64,000 nucleotides of DNA from the NCBI RefSeq assembly GCF_003063625.1, contig NZ_CP026604.1:5496065-5560064 (forward strand). The letters are read 5' to 3'. The notes beneath the pieces are model-generated. The model searched no databases. It had not been told where the DNA came from and saw only the letters and a program-made list of their open reading frames with translations. Positions 63,165 to 64,000 of this stretch are shown piece by piece. Within the stretch, counting starts at the first letter, position 1. Each line of letters opens with the position of its first letter. Source of the DNA: Saccharobesus litoralis (GTDB lineage Bacteria; Pseudomonadota; Gammaproteobacteria; Enterobacterales; Alteromonadaceae). Made by a program: the position numbers and the translations under genes.

Positions 63165-63560
63165 TTAGTGTAGCTTAGATTGACGTAAACCAAGTACATA
63201 ACTAGTTGAAAATATTATACTTAGTATTGCACCTAGCGCGATGGTTTTAATAATGTCTGGCGTACCTGCAAGGTAATTAACCAGATAAGATACCCCTATC
63301 ATAAACCCTGTTTGCACGGTAATAAACATAGCTAAAGCGCGGGCACCATGGTTGAGTTTTTTCGCTGCAATTTCATTAGTAACAGACAATAGCAAGGTAA
63401 TAGAAAACGAATACAAGCCATAAACCCATGCTGAGAAAAATGCCGCCGCTGGGTCTAAGTTGTAATTAACCCATAAGGTCCAACTGGCGTAAATTAGAAA
63501 GGCTCCGACGGCCATCAGCAGCAATCGCCAAACAGGACTAAGTTTAAACACAGCAAACAA
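63165..63560 (-). CDS. hypothetical four-span membrane protein
   Basis: Not recognised. A 131-residue protein with four hydrophobic segments (about 11-30, 38-58, 75-95 and 103-124) and short loops. The start is a TTG with AGGGG seven bases upstream; no ATG fits. It lies 30 bp upstream of the yafJ-like gene on the same strand and may be co-transcribed with it. A MITE copy lies 51 bp before its start. Confidence 0.68.
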   Translation of the reverse strand: MFAVFKLSPVWRLLLMAVGAFLIYASWTLWVNYNLDPAAAFFSAWVYGLYSFSITLLLSVTNEIAAKKLNHGARALAMFITVQTGFMIGVSYLVNYLAGTPDIIKTIALGAILSIIFSTSYVLGLRQSKLH

Positions 63561-63610
63561 ATGGTAACCCCTAAACTTGTTATTAAATCAAATGCCTTCT
63601 ATTATCCAAA

Positions 63611-63836
63611 TATAGTCTTCTCGCTCAGGTTTTATGGTTCATTGTCTGCGCTTACTCGCCCCAATCACATAGTAGAGCATATGCTCATGGGGTCTCGAAG
63701 CTTGCCTACATGGATGTAGGTAAGGAGCGTGAGCACGGATGCGGTAGCTTTGACGGCTTTGCTTACATGGATGTAAGTACTTAGGTTTCGTCTGGAACTA
63801 GAAACCCGCCCCTAAAACCCGATCGCTTTGACTATA
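63611..63836 (-). mobile_element. MITE-like element, copy E (226 bp, long form)
   Basis: TATAGTCTTCTCGCTCAGG and CCCGATCGCTTTGACTATA form the ends. The interior carries GAGCATATGCTC, two CCTACATGGATGTAGG-type palindromes and a CGTCTGGAACTAGAAACC module also present (diverged) in copy C, plus an AAGGAGCGTGAGCACGGATG segment not seen in other copies. Confidence 0.88.
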
Positions 63837-63837
63837 C

Positions 63838-63876
63838 AAAGCTAAATGAATATCGCCCATTTAGCTTTTTTGTTTG
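63838..63876 (+). terminator. intrinsic terminator-like hairpin with T-run
   Basis: AAAGCTAAATG (63838-63848) pairs perfectly over 11 bases with CATTTAGCTTT (63858-63868), followed by TTTTGTTTG on the plus strand. No plus-strand gene lies upstream, so it either ends a non-coding transcript or acts as a leader attenuator for the gene starting at 63916. Confidence 0.6.
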
Positions 63877-63915
63877 TTTTAATATAAGCCAAGACATACT
63901 CATCAATACCATTTT

Positions 63916-64000
63916 ATGCTAAGACACCTACCCTGCTTTATCATTCGCCCAATCATCACCCTGTTGTTATCGTTAAATTTAGTTTATTGGGGTAGTTTGA
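63916..64000 (+). CDS. partial N-terminus of a membrane or exported protein (cut by window edge)
   Basis: The ATG at 63916 opens a frame of 28 codons to the window end, reading MLRHLPCFIIRPIITLLLSL then NLVYWGSL. The basic start plus hydrophobic stretch looks like a signal or membrane anchor. The shape recalls the start of some lysophospholipid acyltransferases, but 28 residues are too few for a call. Confidence 0.4.
   Translation, partial: MLRHLPCFIIRPIITLLLSLNLVYWGSL

Overview
The window reads as a chromosomal segment of a marine gammaproteobacterium of the Alteromonadales type. The canonical gammaproteobacterial dcw order, DciA in place of DnaC, three TonB-dependent receptors, a membrane-bound winged-helix/beta-propeller regulator and a GlyGly-CTERM-like protease all fit that group. 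The DNA is moderately AT-rich by eye. The genus cannot be fixed from the sequence. No tRNA, rRNA, CRISPR, integrase or transposase gene was seen.

Layout. 1-21.3 kb: cell-envelope core on the minus strand. From a promoter with MraZ boxes near 21.1 kb the order is mraZ-rsmH-ftsL-ftsI-murE-murF-mraY-murD-ftsW-murG-murC-ddlB-ftsQ-ftsA-ftsZ, then lpxC, an M23 peptidase and a truncated secA, with dciA inverted between lpxC and the peptidase. Most of these genes overlap or nearly touch, so the set probably makes peptidoglycan precursors and the divisome as one unit. 21.5-26.4 kb: a TonB receptor, then a probable operon 2OG-Fe(II) dioxygenase / class V aminotransferase-like enzyme / Lrp regulator. 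26.4-35.4 kb: an AsmA-like DUF748 protein, an S9 oligopeptidase, a small PDZ protein, a hypothetical gene and yajR, separated by repeats.

35.4-39.2 kb is the best candidate for an undescribed system. It holds a ToxR/CadC-like regulator with a periplasmic beta-propeller, a small one-TM protein with a Cys-x4-Cys tail, and two diverged paralogous proteins of unknown family. Three ATTAGG boxes at an exact 10-bp period lie between the regulator and its neighbours. 39.5-49.7 kb: a TonB receptor with a Fur-like site, an orphan CheY, and a CusB/CusA copper/silver efflux pair with a small Cys-rich leader gene but no local outer-membrane factor, followed by a lipoprotein resembling cytochrome b562. 49.9-64 kb: polB, a TonB receptor overlapping a periplasmic binding protein, a pRiA4b ORF-3-like protein, a large secreted reprolysin-like metalloprotease with a small lipoprotein, a CueR-type regulator (S77, C112, C120) driving a His/Cys-rich permease, a YafJ-like amidotransferase, a small membrane protein and the first codons of another membrane protein.

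Non-coding DNA is unusually structured. There is a MITE-like family (five copies, TATAGTC ends, modular interiors). A second repeat family, carrying AGCATAAATGCT, occurs at six loci and is amplified into a 39-bp tandem array and a 91-bp tandem array. Small CGAA-TAAA-TTCG palindromes and a REP-like double hairpin also occur. Several of these lie within tens of bases of start codons and may shape expression of the accessory genes.
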